This document shows, in pieces, positions 18,194 through 27,587 of a stretch of 64,000 bases of DNA. The notes beneath the pieces were generated by a model. That model did no database searches and was not told the origin of the DNA. It saw only the letters and a list, made by a program, of their open reading frames with translations. The position numbers and the translations under genes are program-made. Numbering within the stretch: position 1 is the first letter of the stretch; every line of letters begins with the position of its first letter. Origin of the DNA: Myxococcales bacterium (lineage in GTDB: Bacteria; Myxococcota_A; Polyangia; Haliangiales; Haliangiaceae); the NCBI GenBank assembly GCA_016707895.1, contig JADJGV010000005.1:186001-250000 (forward strand), given 5' to 3'.

Positions 18194-20182
18194 GTGCGAC
18201 GCGCGCTCGCCTGCGTGGTGCTGCTGATCGCCGGCTGTCCGCCGGCGCCGGCGCGCCCGCGGCCGCTGCCGGCGCTGCCGGTCGACGCCTACGAGCACTA
18301 CCTGCGCGGGCGGACCGCGTTCTTCGAGGGCGACTACCAGCTCGCCGTGCCCGAGCTGGAGCAGGCCATGGCGGCGGCGCCCGACGAGGCCGGCATCGCG
18401 GTGGCCCACGCGCAGGCGCTGGCGCGGCTGGGCCGCCACGTCGACGCGCGGGCCGCGATCGACCGCGTCGTCGCGCGCTTCCCGCGCTCGCCCGAGGCGT
18501 GGCTGGCGGCCGGCGAGCTGCGCCGGCGCGCGGGCGACACCGGCGCGGCGATCGCGGCGTTCCGGCAGGCCATCGCGCTCGACGATCAGCTCGCGCCCGC
18601 GTACCTGGGCCTGGCCGCCGCGCACACCGAGGCCGGCCGCGGCGCCGACGCCGAGCGCGCGTTCGCGGCCCTGGTGGCGCGGCGGCCCGACGTCGCCGAG
18701 GGCCACTGGCGGGTGGCCCAGGCGGCGCTGGCGCGCGGCGCCGACGCCACCGCCGAGCCGTCGCTGCGGCAGGTGCGCGCGCTGGCGCCCGACGAGCTCG
18801 AGCCGCGGCGCGCGCTGGCGGCGCTGCTGGCCCGGCGCGGCGACGTGGCGGCGGCGATCGTCGAGGCCCGCGCGGCGTTCGATCGCAGCGGCGCTGATCT
18901 CGCGGTCGGCGAGGATCTGGTGTGGCTGCTGCTCGAGGCCGGCGATCGCCGCGGCGCGCTCGACGTGCTCGGGCTGTACGACGACGGCAGCGCCGACGAT
19001 CGGTTGCGGGTCGCGGCGATGCTGATCGCGATCGGCGCGCCGCGCCGCGCCGAGGCGGTGGTGGCGTCGGTGCGCGACCACGACGGCGAGGTCGGGCTGA
19101 CGCGGGCCCGGGCCCGGCTGAGCGCGGGCGAGCTGCGCGGCGCGATCGCCGCGGCCGACGCGGTGGCGGCGGGCGATCCGGCCTGGGCGCCGTCGCAGGC
19201 CGTCGCCGCGTGGGCCGAGCTGGCGCTGGGCGCGGCCGACGCCGCGGCGAAGCGCCTGGCCGCCGCGCGCGCGCGGGCCCCGGGCTCGGTCGAGCTGCTC
19301 GAGGTCGAGGCCGAGCGCCTGCGGCGGGTCGGCGCGCTGGCGGTCGCCCGCGGGTTGTGGCGCGACGCGGCGCGGGCCCAGCCGCGCAGCGCGGCGCTGG
19401 CGCTGGCGTGGTCGGGCTTCGAGCGGCGGGCCGGCGATGACGCGCGCGCGCTGGCGCTGGCCGAGAAGGTGTTGACCGCCACCCCCGACGATCCGCTGGT
19501 GCAGAACCTGGTCGGCTACCTGCTGGTCGAGGGCGGCGGCGACCTCGAGCGGGCCGGGCGGCTGTTGCTCGCGGCGCGGCGCAAGGCGCCCGGGGACGCC
19601 GGCGTCCTCGACTCGTGGGGCTGGCTGCGCCGGGCCATCGGGGATCGCGCGGGCGCGGCGCGGGCGCTGGCGCGGGCGGTGCAGATCGCGCCGCTCGAGC
19701 CCGAGCTGGTGCGCCACGCCGCGACCGTCGCGCTCGAGGCTGGCGACGCGACGCGCGCCGGCGGGCTGCTCGCGAGCGTCCTGCCACTGCCCATGGCGCC
19801 CGAGCTGGCGGCGCAGGTCCGCGACGAGATCGCGCGCACCGGGGTGGCCCCGTGTTACGCTGCGACCGCCATGAAGCTCGCCTGGCTCGCTCGCCTCGCC
19901 GTCGGCACCACCCTCGTCACCGCCGCCTGCCAGTCGACGCCGTCCAAGAGCGACTGCGACAAGCTCCTGGCGCACCTGATCGACATCGAGGTCAGCTCCG
20001 GCGGCGGCGACAAGCTGCCCGAGGCGATGAAGGCCGAGGTCGCCAAGCAGAAGCAGGCGATCAAGGACTACGCGGTGGGCCAGAAGTTCCTCGAGACCTG
20101 CACCCAGAAGACCCCCAAGAAGGTGGTCGCGTGCGGGCTGGCCGCCAAGAACGCCGACGAGCTCGCCAAGTGCGATCAGTGA
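18194..20182 (+). CDS. TPR lipoprotein fused in frame to a second lipoprotein
   Basis: Open frame of 662 residues. It begins with a lipoprotein signal (RALACVVLLIAGCPPAP), then about 530 residues of Ala/Arg-rich tetratricopeptide repeats such as AYEHYLRGRTAFFEGDY and AWLAAGELRRRAGDTGAAIAAFRQAI. After ARTGVAPCYAATA the frame runs without a stop into MKLAWLARLAVG..TAACQS, a complete second lipoprotein signal, and a 100-residue domain with four Cys. The second part has its own likely start and the join resembles an intergenic region. Either the TPR gene has lost its stop or the two genes overlap functionally. TPR part: protein-protein scaffold in the periplasm or outer membrane. Confidence 0.75.
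   Translation: MRRALACVVLLIAGCPPAPARPRPLPALPVDAYEHYLRGRTAFFEGDYQLAVPELEQAMAAAPDEAGIAVAHAQALARLGRHVDARAAIDRVVARFPRSPEAWLAAGELRRRAGDTGAAIAAFRQAIALDDQLAPAYLGLAAAHTEAGRGADAERAFAALVARRPDVAEGHWRVAQAALARGADATAEPSLRQVRALAPDELEPRRALAALLARRGDVAAAIVEARAAFDRSGADLAVGEDLVWLLLEAGDRRGALDVLGLYDDGSADDRLRVAAMLIAIGAPRRAEAVVASVRDHDGEVGLTRARARLSAGELRGAIAAADAVAAGDPAWAPSQAVAAWAELALGAADAAAKRLAAARARAPGSVELLEVEAERLRRVGALAVARGLWRDAARAQPRSAALALAWSGFERRAGDDARALALAEKVLTATPDDPLVQNLVGYLLVEGGGDLERAGRLLLAARRKAPGDAGVLDSWGWLRRAIGDRAGAARALARAVQIAPLEPELVRHAATVALEAGDATRAGGLLASVLPLPMAPELAAQVRDEIARTGVAPCYAATAMKLAWLARLAVGTTLVTAACQSTPSKSDCDKLLAHLIDIEVSSGGGDKLPEAMKAEVAKQKQAIKDYAVGQKFLETCTQKTPKKVVACGLAAKNADELAKCDQ
19871..20182 (+). CDS. 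Probable internal start: small four-Cys lipoprotein
   Basis: 103 residues if translation starts at ATG 19871. The signal KLAWLARLAVGTTLVTAACQ ends in a lipobox, an implausible element in the middle of a folded protein. The mature part holds Cys in SDCDKLL, ETCTQ, VACGL and AKCDQ, a regular two-disulfide pattern. The upstream bases gtgttacgctg resemble a weak -10 region. I consider an independent product more likely than a fusion, but the frame is uninterrupted with the TPR gene. Confidence 0.5.
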   Translation: MKLAWLARLAVGTTLVTAACQSTPSKSDCDKLLAHLIDIEVSSGGGDKLPEAMKAEVAKQKQAIKDYAVGQKFLETCTQKTPKKVVACGLAAKNADELAKCDQ

Positions 20183-20215
20183 TCGCGTAGCGGCGCCCGG
20201 GCGTACCATCGCGCC

Positions 20216-21496
20216 ATGGCGCGCGCTTCTCGATCGCGGTGGCTCGTGGTGGCGGCGACGCTCGGCGGCTGCGGCCTGCTCGAGATCGGCACGCCCGAGG
20301 CGATCGACGCTGGTCGTCCCGACGCGGCCGAGCCCGACGCGGCCGAGCCCGACGCGGCCGAGCCCGACGCGACACCGATCGATAGCCGGGTCGCCGACTG
20401 CTGCCTCAGCCCGCTCTACGGCGGGACGCTCGACGTGTACGAGGCCAAGGTGCTCGCCCCGGGTGGCGCCGGCGGCTTCGACGGCCAGGGCATCGTCGCG
20501 CGCCTGCGCTTCACCAGCAGGGAGTTCCCGGACGCGCAGATGGAGGAGCAGCCGGGGACGCCGGCCGGGTGCAAGGTGTGGCGGTACACGCGGGCCCAGG
20601 CGGCGATCGCGATGCCGGGTCTCGACCAGGGCCCGCTATTGATCCGCGCGCCCGCCGGCGGCGCGCCGCTCGTGCCGAGCTGCAGCTTCGCGCCCGGCGG
20701 TTACCGCTGCCCCGAGCTCGCGACCGAGAGCACCGGCGGCGCCATCAGCGCCGGCGTCGGCCCGTTCGCCGGCGCGGCGGTGCTGACTGACGCCGACGTC
20801 GCGTACGCCGCCGCGAACAGCGACGATCGCTACCTCGAGATCACCGGCGCCACCACGCCGGCCAACGACGGGCGGTTCGCGATCGTCGGGCGGGTCGGCG
20901 CCGACGCGATCGCGTACGCCAACCCGGGCTTCGTCGCCGAGGCGCTGCCGGCGACCGCGCGCCACGTCAACCTCGGCGGCGTCGGCCCGATCCCGGGCGT
21001 GCCCGACCCTGGCTTCCTCGCCGACGACGCGTCGGTCGACCTCGTCCACACGGTCGGTGGGCTCGGCGGCATCCCGGCGTTCACCGCCACGCTGCCGACC
21101 GGCTCGGTCGGCGACAGCTTCGCCCTCGCCCCGGCCGAGCTTGCCCGGCTCACGGCGATCCCGCGCGACGGGGCTGGGTTCACGATCGCGTGCGCCGCCG
21201 CTGACTGCCCGACCAGCGCCGCGGCGATCACCCAGCTCGAGCTGATCACCACCGACGCGCCGACCGCCGGCCTGCCACCGTCGGCGATGCCGCCCCCGGT
21301 CACCCAGCAGATCGTGCTGCGCTGCTCGGTGGTCGGCGCCAGCGCGGTGACCGTCCCGCCGGCGTACGCCGCCTGGCTGGCGACGCCGGGCGTGACCCGG
21401 ATCCAGGCGACGTTCCTGCGCGCCAGCCCGATGCAGACCGGGCAGCCCGACGTCAGCGCGCTGATCGGCCACGCCATCGTCGGCTACTCGGACTGA
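20216..21496 (+). CDS. Lipoprotein of unknown function with PDAAE repeat linker
   Basis: 426 residues. Lipoprotein signal SRWLVVAATLGGCG, then a surface linker of tandem PDAAE units encoded by a 15-bp direct repeat (20321-20370). The rest is a Gly/Ala/Pro-rich, probably beta-rich exported domain with Cys residues likely in disulfides (SCSFAPGGYRCP, ACAAADC). I do not recognise a family. The same linker type is common in myxobacterial lipoproteins. The gene stands alone between the TPR and DUF3604 genes. Confidence 0.7.
   Translation: MARASRSRWLVVAATLGGCGLLEIGTPEAIDAGRPDAAEPDAAEPDAAEPDATPIDSRVADCCLSPLYGGTLDVYEAKVLAPGGAGGFDGQGIVARLRFTSREFPDAQMEEQPGTPAGCKVWRYTRAQAAIAMPGLDQGPLLIRAPAGGAPLVPSCSFAPGGYRCPELATESTGGAISAGVGPFAGAAVLTDADVAYAAANSDDRYLEITGATTPANDGRFAIVGRVGADAIAYANPGFVAEALPATARHVNLGGVGPIPGVPDPGFLADDASVDLVHTVGGLGGIPAFTATLPTGSVGDSFALAPAELARLTAIPRDGAGFTIACAAADCPTSAAAITQLELITTDAPTAGLPPSAMPPPVTQQIVLRCSVVGASAVTVPPAYAAWLATPGVTRIQATFLRASPMQTGQPDVSALIGHAIVGYSD
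20321..20370 (+). repeat. 15-bp tandem repeat encoding PDAAE linker
   Basis: Three and a third perfect copies of gacgcggccgagccc, in frame inside the lipoprotein gene. The repeat can change copy number without a frameshift because 15 is a multiple of 3. Confidence 0.85.
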
Positions 21497-21528
21497 GCGC
21501 GGCCGCGGCGCGGGCGTAGGATCGCCCC

Positions 21529-23790
21529 ATGCGTCGCGCCTTGCGGAACCTGCTCATCGGAAGCGTCGCGGTGATCGGGACCTGCGGCGTCGCCGGCTAC
21601 GTGATCTACGGCGGCGGCCGGCACCAGGGGCCGGGCACGATCCACCCGCACCCGGCGCCGGCGAGCGAGCTGGCCGCGCGCGCGTCGACGCAGGCCACCG
21701 CCCGCGCCGGGTTCACGACCGCGCCGCCGGCCCGGCAGATCTTGTTCGGTGACCTGCACGTGCACACGACGTTCTCGGCCGACGCGTTCATGCGCAGCCT
21801 GCCGTTCGCGCAGGGCGAGGGCGCGCACCCGCCAGCCGACGCGTGCGACTACGCGCGGTTCTGCTCGGGCCTGGACTTCTTCGCGCTCACCGATCACGCC
21901 GAGTCGATGACGCCGCGCCACTGGCGCGAGTCGATCGAGTCGCTGCGGCAGTGCGCGGCGGTCGCCGGCGATCCCCGCGACCCCGATCTGGTGCCGTTCG
22001 CCGGCTTCGAGTGGAGCCAGGTCGGCGCGACGCCGGCCGAGCACTACGGCCACAAGAACGTGATCATGCGCGGCCTCGACGACGCCGAGCTGCCGGCGCG
22101 GCCGATCGCGGCGCCCGGGCTGATCGGCCAGGCGCTGCGCGGGCCCGGCATCGATCGCTGGCGCGCGCTGCAGGTGCCGGTGCGCGAGTTCAGCCAGCGC
22201 CAGCGCTACCTCGACCTGCGGGTGTTCCAGGAGGAGCTGGCGGCGGTGCCCGCGTGCCCGCCTGGGGTCGACACCCGGCAGCTGCCCGCGGGCTGTCGCG
22301 AGTCCGCGGCGACGCCGGCCGAGCTGTACGAGAAGCTCGCGCAGTGGGGCTTCCCGGCGATGGTGATCCCGCACGGCACGACGTGGGGCTTCTACACGCC
22401 GCCCGGCTACCGCTGGGACAAGCAGCTGGCGCCCGGGCAGCGCGACCCGGAGCGCCAACGGCTGGTCGAGGTCTACTCGGGCCACGGCAACTCCGAGCAG
22501 TACCGGCGCTGGGACGAGATCGAGGTGGGCGCCGACGGCGTCGCGCGGTGCCCGGCGCCGACCGCCGATCACGAGGCGTGCTGCTGGCGCGCGGGTGAGA
22601 TCATCCGCGGCCGCTGCGGCGCGACGCCGGCGGCCGAGTGCGAGGCCCGGGTCGAGGCCGCGCGCGCCAACTACGTCGCCGTCGGCGTGGCCGGCCACCT
22701 CACCGTGCCCGGCGCCACGGTCACCGACTGGAAGGACTGCGGCCAGTGCCGCGACTGCGTCGCGCCGACGTTCAACTACCGCCCCGGCGGCTCGATCCAG
22801 TACCTGCTGGCGCGCGGCGACTTCGCCGATCCGGCGCGGCCGTACCACGAGCGCATGGGGCTGATCGCGTCGTCGGACAACCACAGCGCGCGCCCCGGCA
22901 CCGGCTACAAGGAGATCGAGCGGCGCAAGCTGACCGAGACCGTCGGCGCGCGCAGCGCCCACTGGCGCGACTTCTTCATGGGGGCGCCGCGGGCGCCGCG
23001 GCCGACGTCGGAGCCGTTCGATCGCGCGCGGCTGGCCAAGATGCAGCCGTGGCAGGCGGTCGAGCTCGAGCGGCAGGCGTCGTTCTTCCTGACCGGCGGG
23101 CTGGTGGCGGTCCACGCCGACGGCCGTAGCCGCGAGGCGATCTGGGACGCGCTCGCCGCCCGCCAGGTCTACGGCACCTCGGGCGAGCGGATCCTGCTGT
23201 GGTTCGATCTGATCGACGGCGCCAGCGCCCCCGCGACGATGGGCGCCGCGGTCGACATCACTCGACCGCCGCGGTTCCGGGTGCGCGCCGCGGGCTCGTT
23301 CGTCCAGAAGCCGGGCTGCCCGGCCGACGTGCTCGCGGCGGTGCCGGCGGCGCGGTTGGCGCGCCTGTGCCAGGGCGAGTGCTACCACCCCGACGATCGC
23401 CGCCACCGCATCACCCGCGTCGAGGTGATCCGGATCCGGCCGCAGGCCCGCGCCGACGAGCCGGTCGACGGGCTGATCGAGGACCCGTGGAAGGTCTTGC
23501 CGTGCGCCGACCAGGGCGCCGGCTGCGAGGTCGAGTTCGACGACCCCGACGCGATCGCCGGCGGTCGCGAGGTGCTGTACTACGTGCGCGCGATCCAGGA
23601 GCCGACGCCGGCGGTCAACGGCGGCGGCCTGCGCTGCGAGCGCGAGGGCGATCAGGCCTGCGCGCGCCTGACCCCGTGCTACGGCGACTTCCGCACGCCG
23701 TACGCCGACGACTGCACCGCGCCGATCGAGGAGCGGGCCTGGTCGTCGCCGATCTGGGTGACGCCGACGGCGCCGGCCGGGGCGCCGTGA
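21529..23790 (+). CDS. DUF3604 family membrane-anchored protein (PHP-like metallohydrolase fold)
   Basis: 753 residues. An N-terminal signal anchor (LLIGSVAVIGTCGVAGYVIYG) exports the protein. The core starts with the metal motif LFGDLHVHTTFSADAF near residue 75, followed by FFALTDHAESM and PFAGFEWSQ, the DUF3604 signature related to PHP phosphoesterases. SSDNHSARPGTGYKE near residue 450 provides further His/Asp ligands. Length matches the family. GTG of the isomerase gene overlaps its stop. The family's substrate is unknown. Together with the next two genes it makes a three-gene translationally coupled set. Confidence 0.9.
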   Translation: MRRALRNLLIGSVAVIGTCGVAGYVIYGGGRHQGPGTIHPHPAPASELAARASTQATARAGFTTAPPARQILFGDLHVHTTFSADAFMRSLPFAQGEGAHPPADACDYARFCSGLDFFALTDHAESMTPRHWRESIESLRQCAAVAGDPRDPDLVPFAGFEWSQVGATPAEHYGHKNVIMRGLDDAELPARPIAAPGLIGQALRGPGIDRWRALQVPVREFSQRQRYLDLRVFQEELAAVPACPPGVDTRQLPAGCRESAATPAELYEKLAQWGFPAMVIPHGTTWGFYTPPGYRWDKQLAPGQRDPERQRLVEVYSGHGNSEQYRRWDEIEVGADGVARCPAPTADHEACCWRAGEIIRGRCGATPAAECEARVEAARANYVAVGVAGHLTVPGATVTDWKDCGQCRDCVAPTFNYRPGGSIQYLLARGDFADPARPYHERMGLIASSDNHSARPGTGYKEIERRKLTETVGARSAHWRDFFMGAPRAPRPTSEPFDRARLAKMQPWQAVELERQASFFLTGGLVAVHADGRSREAIWDALAARQVYGTSGERILLWFDLIDGASAPATMGAAVDITRPPRFRVRAAGSFVQKPGCPADVLAAVPAARLARLCQGECYHPDDRRHRITRVEVIRIRPQARADEPVDGLIEDPWKVLPCADQGAGCEVEFDDPDAIAGGREVLYYVRAIQEPTPAVNGGGLRCEREGDQACARLTPCYGDFRTPYADDCTAPIEERAWSSPIWVTPTAPAGAP

Positions 23791-24695
23791 GCGCGCGGCC
23801 GCTGTGGCTCCTGGGCGTCGGCGCGGCGGCGGGCGCCGCGATCGCCGCGCTCGGGCTGGCGCGCGGGCCGCGGCCGGCCCCGGCGATGCCGGCCGACGCG
23901 GTGGCGGTGGTCAACGACGCGCCGATCGCCCGCGCGACCTACGCCGCGGCGCTGGCCGCGGTGGCCGGCGATCGCCGCGACGGCGCGATCGACCCCGCGG
24001 TGCGGCAACGCGTGCTCGACCGGCTGATCGAGGAGGAGCTGCTGGTGCAGCGCGGCCTCGCGCTCGGGCTGGCGCGGCTCGATCCGCGGGTCCGCGCCGA
24101 CCTGGTCGCGGCGGTGCTGGGCGAGGTGGTGGCCGACGCCGCGCTGGCGCCGGCGCCGGCGGCGGGTGAGCTGGCCGCGCTGCACGTCGCCGAGCCCGAG
24201 CGCTTCCGCCGCGCGCCGCGGGTCACCGTCACCACCGCGTGGTTCGCCGGCGCCGACGGCGAGGCCCGCGCCGCCGCGGCCCGCGCGACGATCGGCGACG
24301 ACGCGGGGTGGGCCGCGCTGCGCGCCGACAGCGCGCGCCCCACCGTCGTGGTGCCGACCGGCGCGGTGCCGGCCGGCGCGCTGCTCGACGTGCTCGGCCC
24401 CACCGCCACCCGCGCCGCGCTGACGCTGCCGGTCGGCGCGATCAGCGCGCCGGTCGTGACCTCGGGCGGCGCGTGGCTGGTGCGGGTCGAGGCCCGCGAC
24501 GACGGCGGCGTCGCCGCGCTGGCCGAGGCGCAGCCCGAGGTGCTCGCCGAGTGGCGCAAGCGCGAGGGCGATCGCCGGCTGCGCGAGCTGCTCGACGACG
24601 AGCGCCGCGCGGCGCGGATCCAGCTCGCGCCGAACGCGCTGGCCGCGCCGGTCGCGGCGCCGGCCGAGGCCGACGTCGACGAGGTGCCGCGGTGA
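23787..24695 (+). CDS. Exported SurA/PpiC-type peptidyl-prolyl isomerase
   Basis: 302 residues from GTG 23787, which overlaps the DUF3604 stop. A hydrophobic N-terminus (LWLLGVGAAAGAAIAALGLA) anchors or exports it. Residues 35-110 resemble the SurA_N chaperone region (VVNDAPIARATYAAAL and LDRLIEEELLVQRGLALGL). The remaining part has a degenerate parvulin domain; GAISAPVVTSGGAWLVRVEARD corresponds to the end of the isomerase fold. Catalytic His/Cys residues are not obvious, so it may work as a chaperone for its neighbours. Next gene overlaps by 4 nt. Confidence 0.8.
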   Translation: MSARPLWLLGVGAAAGAAIAALGLARGPRPAPAMPADAVAVVNDAPIARATYAAALAAVAGDRRDGAIDPAVRQRVLDRLIEEELLVQRGLALGLARLDPRVRADLVAAVLGEVVADAALAPAPAAGELAALHVAEPERFRRAPRVTVTTAWFAGADGEARAAAARATIGDDAGWAALRADSARPTVVVPTGAVPAGALLDVLGPTATRAALTLPVGAISAPVVTSGGAWLVRVEARDDGGVAALAEAQPEVLAEWRKREGDRRLRELLDDERRAARIQLAPNALAAPVAAPAEADVDEVPR

Positions 24696-25876
24696 TCGCG
24701 CCGCGCGCCGCGCGGGTCGGGCTCGCGCTGATCGTGATCGCGCTCGCGCTCGGGCTCGCGGCGCGCCCGGCCGCCGCTCACGACACGCGGCTCGCGCGCT
24801 CGATCGTCGCGCTCGACGACGACGGCCGCGGCGCCGAGGTCCGGCTGGCGCTGACCCAGCTCGATCTCGACGCGCTGCGGGCCCAGGTCGGCGACGCCGG
24901 CCTCGGCGCGGCGCTGGTCGCCGGGCTGACGCTGGATGGCCCGGCCGGCGCCTGCCGCGCCAGCACCGCCACCGCGTGGCCCGCGTCCGACGGCCAGGCC
25001 GCGTTCCGCTGGCGGGTGCGCTGCCCCGGCCGGCCCGCGCGGCTGCGCTGCGACCTGTTGCTCGACGCGGTGCCCGGTCACGTCCACCTGGCGCGGGTCA
25101 TCGATCGCGGCGGCGCGCGCGTGCTGGCGTTCGCCGCCGAGCGCCGCGAGGCGCGCCTCGATCTGCCGCGCGGGGCGACCCGCTGGATCGACTTCGTCGA
25201 CCTCGGCGTGCGCCACATCGCCGGCGGCCTCGACCACCTGCTGTTCTTGCTGACGCTGCTCCTGGTCGCGGCCTCGGGGCGGCAGCTCGCGCTCGCGGCC
25301 ACCGGGTTCACCGTCGGCCACGCCGCCGCGCTCGCGCTGGCGGTCCTCGCCGGCGTGCGCCCGTGGGCGGCTGGCGTCGAGCTGCTGGTGGCCGCGTCGA
25401 TCGCGGTGGTCGCCGCCGAGGCCGCCGCGGCTCGCGCCGGGCGCGCCGCGCGCCACGTGCCGGTGGCGGTCGGAGGCGCGCTGGCCGTGCTCGCCCTGGT
25501 GGCGGCCCTGCGCGGCGGCGCAGCCCCGCTGGCGCTGGCCGGCGTGGCGCTGGTCGCCACCTGCTACCTGGCGTGGAGCCAGGCGGCGCCGGGCCGCGGG
25601 CGCGTCGCGATCACCACCGGCTTCGGCCTGGTGCACGGCTTCGCGTTCGCCGGCGCGCTCGCCGACCTCGACGTCCACGGCGCCGCGCTCGCCGCTGGCC
25701 TGGTCGGCTTCAACCTCGGCATCGAGCTCACCCAGCTCGCGCTGCTCGCGGTCGGCTGGGGCCTGCTGGCGATCGCGCGCCGATCCGCGCCGCGCGCGGC
25801 CGACCTCGCGGTCGAGGTCGCGGCCGGCCTGGCGATGGTGCCGGTGACCGGCTGGCTGATCACGCGCGCGCTGTGA
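24692..25876 (+). CDS. HupE/UreJ_2 family membrane protein (second paralogue)
   Basis: 394 residues from GTG 24692, overlapping the isomerase stop. It has a signal peptide (LGLAARPAAAHDTRLAR), an exported N-terminal domain of about 150 residues and six to seven membrane segments with HIAGGLDHLLFLLTLL, FTVGHAAALAL, GLVHGFAFAGAL and FNLGIELTQLALL. These match its paralogue at 10154-11272 motif by motif. Linkage to DUF3604 and an isomerase in one operon suggests the three proteins work together at the membrane; metal transport is only an inference from the family. It overlaps the convergent FAD gene by 17 nt. Confidence 0.85.
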   Translation: MIAPRAARVGLALIVIALALGLAARPAAAHDTRLARSIVALDDDGRGAEVRLALTQLDLDALRAQVGDAGLGAALVAGLTLDGPAGACRASTATAWPASDGQAAFRWRVRCPGRPARLRCDLLLDAVPGHVHLARVIDRGGARVLAFAAERREARLDLPRGATRWIDFVDLGVRHIAGGLDHLLFLLTLLLVAASGRQLALAATGFTVGHAAALALAVLAGVRPWAAGVELLVAASIAVVAAEAAAARAGRAARHVPVAVGGALAVLALVAALRGGAAPLALAGVALVATCYLAWSQAAPGRGRVAITTGFGLVHGFAFAGALADLDVHGAALAAGLVGFNLGIELTQLALLAVGWGLLAIARRSAPRAADLAVEVAAGLAMVPVTGWLITRAL

Positions 25877-26897
25877 GCACAGCCGCCGCCCGCAGCCCGA
25901 CCGCCGGGCTGGCCGTGACGCCGTGGCCGCCGAGCCCGGCGACCCAGCACCACCACGGCACCCGCGGGTCCCAGCCGATCCGCGGCGGGCCGCCGGCGGC
26001 GTAGGTGCGCTGGCAGGCCCAGGCGCGCTCGATCGTCAGGCCGCGCATCGACGGCGGCAGCCGCGCGCGCAGGGTCGCGCGCACCGCGTCGTCGACCTCG
26101 ACCTCGCCCGGCGCGCTGGTGGTGTGATCGCAGGCGCTGGCCAGCACGCCGCCGCCGTCGGGCCGCACGTACCACTCGTCGGCGTCGACGTTCCACACGA
26201 TCGGCGCGGCGCCGAGATCGAGGCGCAGCGCGAACAGGTGGCGCTTCTTCGGCGTGAAGTCGGTGGCGGCGCCGACCAGCGCGCCGAGCGCGCCCGACCA
26301 CGCCCCGCCCGCCGCGACCACCACGTCGGCGCGCAGCACGCCCTTGGTCGTGGTCAGCGCCGCGCGGCCGTCGTGGGCGATCGCGGTGACCGCCGCGTCG
26401 ACCACACAGCGCACGCCGCGGCGGCGGGCGCCGTCGACGAAGCCGGCGGTCAGCGCGTCGAGATCGACGCAGCCGTCGTCGGGGAACCACAGCCCGCCGC
26501 GATCGACCTCGAGGCCCGGCCAGCGCGCGGTGATCTCGGCCGCCGCGATCGGCGCGCAGGGGATCCGGTGGCGGGCCGCGGCGGTGGCCAGCGGTGCCGG
26601 ATCGCCCGTCAGCAGCACCGCGCCGCGATCGTCGACCAGCGGCCGCGCGCTGAACCCAGGCGGCGGCGACCGCAGCCACGCCGCGCCGGCCGCGGTCAGC
26701 GCGGTCCAGGCGTCGTCCTCGGCCAGCGCCCGGCACATCGCGGCGTTGTGGGAGGACGCGTGGCCGCACAGCCGCGAGTCGCGCTCGAGGACGACCACGC
26801 CGTCGACGCCGGCGTCGGCCAGGGCCCAGGCGGTGGCCAGGCCGGCGAAGCCGCCGCCGACGATGGCGTAGCGCGCGTCGGCGGGGAGGTCGTCCAC
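25860..26897 (-). CDS. FAD-dependent oxidoreductase (DAO/glycine oxidase-like)
   Basis: 345 residues. The N-terminal Rossmann motif YAIVGGGFAGLATAWALADAG binds FAD. A conserved SHNAAMCRAL segment, VVVAAGGAWSGALGALVG and the closing WVAGLGGHGVTASPAVG place it in the DAO superfamily that oxidises amines or amino acids. The predicted product has no signal peptide, so it is cytoplasmic. Its exact substrate is unclear; glycine, D-amino acid or a methylated amine are possible. Its 3' end overlaps the HupE gene on the other strand. Confidence 0.85.
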   Translation of the reverse strand: MDDLPADARYAIVGGGFAGLATAWALADAGVDGVVVLERDSRLCGHASSHNAAMCRALAEDDAWTALTAAGAAWLRSPPPGFSARPLVDDRGAVLLTGDPAPLATAAARHRIPCAPIAAAEITARWPGLEVDRGGLWFPDDGCVDLDALTAGFVDGARRRGVRCVVDAAVTAIAHDGRAALTTTKGVLRADVVVAAGGAWSGALGALVGAATDFTPKKRHLFALRLDLGAAPIVWNVDADEWYVRPDGGGVLASACDHTTSAPGEVEVDDAVRATLRARLPPSMRGLTIERAWACQRTYAAGGPPRIGWDPRVPWWCWVAGLGGHGVTASPAVGLRAAAVLTARA

Positions 26898-26981
26898 GCC
26901 GCGGCTTTACCGCGCCCGTGACAGTCCGGCAACGGTCGCGGCCCGACGTTGAACGGCCGCCCCCGACCACGTACCATCGGA

Positions 26982-27587
26982 GTGGTGCCTCACCGCCTCG
27001 CGCTCTTGCTGGCGGCGATCCCGATCGCCGCGTGCACCTCGGACCTCGAGCCCGAGATCTGCCCTGGGGTCGGCGTCGGGGACCTGGTGATCACCGAGGT
27101 CCGCGGCAACCAGAGCGGCACCTACGGCGAGTGGATCGAGCTGTTCAACGCCGGCGGCGCCGCGGTCGACCTGCGCGGCCTCCACGTCGGGCTGCGCAAG
27201 CTCGACGGCAGCGATCCCGACCTGCTGATCGTGCGGACGTCGACCACGGTCGCCGCCGGCGACTACGCGGTGCTGGGCGCGTTCCCCGACGCGCAGCGCC
27301 CGGCCCACGTCGACTACGGCTGGCACCCCGACGGGCTCAACTCCGACGGCAGCATCTCGCACCTGCCCGACGGCGGTGCGGCCGACGTCACCGCCTGCGG
27401 CGTCACCATCGACCGCGTCGTGTGGAACGACCTGCCGGCCGACGGCACCTACTCGCTCGGCCTGGCGCCACCCGACGCCGCCGGCAACGACGTGATGGCG
27501 GCGTGGTGCGCCGACACCATCGATGATGACCCCGTCGCTCCCGGGCTGCCCGGGACTCCAGGCGTGAGCAACCACCCATGTCCTTGA
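26982..27587 (+). CDS. Lamin-tail-domain (LTD) lipoprotein
   Basis: 201 residues from GTG 26982 (GTG 26985 also possible); the ATG upstream lacks support. Signal RLALLLAAIPIAACTS ends in a lipobox. The mature protein is one LTD domain: GDLVITEVRGNQSGTYGEWIELFNAGG, then VDLRGLHVGL. LTD domains in bacteria are found on the surface and often accompany exported nucleases. That holds here, since the SNase gene starts 10 nt before its stop. A binding role (nucleic acid or polymer) is inferred only. Confidence 0.8.
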   Translation: MVPHRLALLLAAIPIAACTSDLEPEICPGVGVGDLVITEVRGNQSGTYGEWIELFNAGGAAVDLRGLHVGLRKLDGSDPDLLIVRTSTTVAAGDYAVLGAFPDAQRPAHVDYGWHPDGLNSDGSISHLPDGGAADVTACGVTIDRVVWNDLPADGTYSLGLAPPDAAGNDVMAAWCADTIDDDPVAPGLPGTPGVSNHPCP

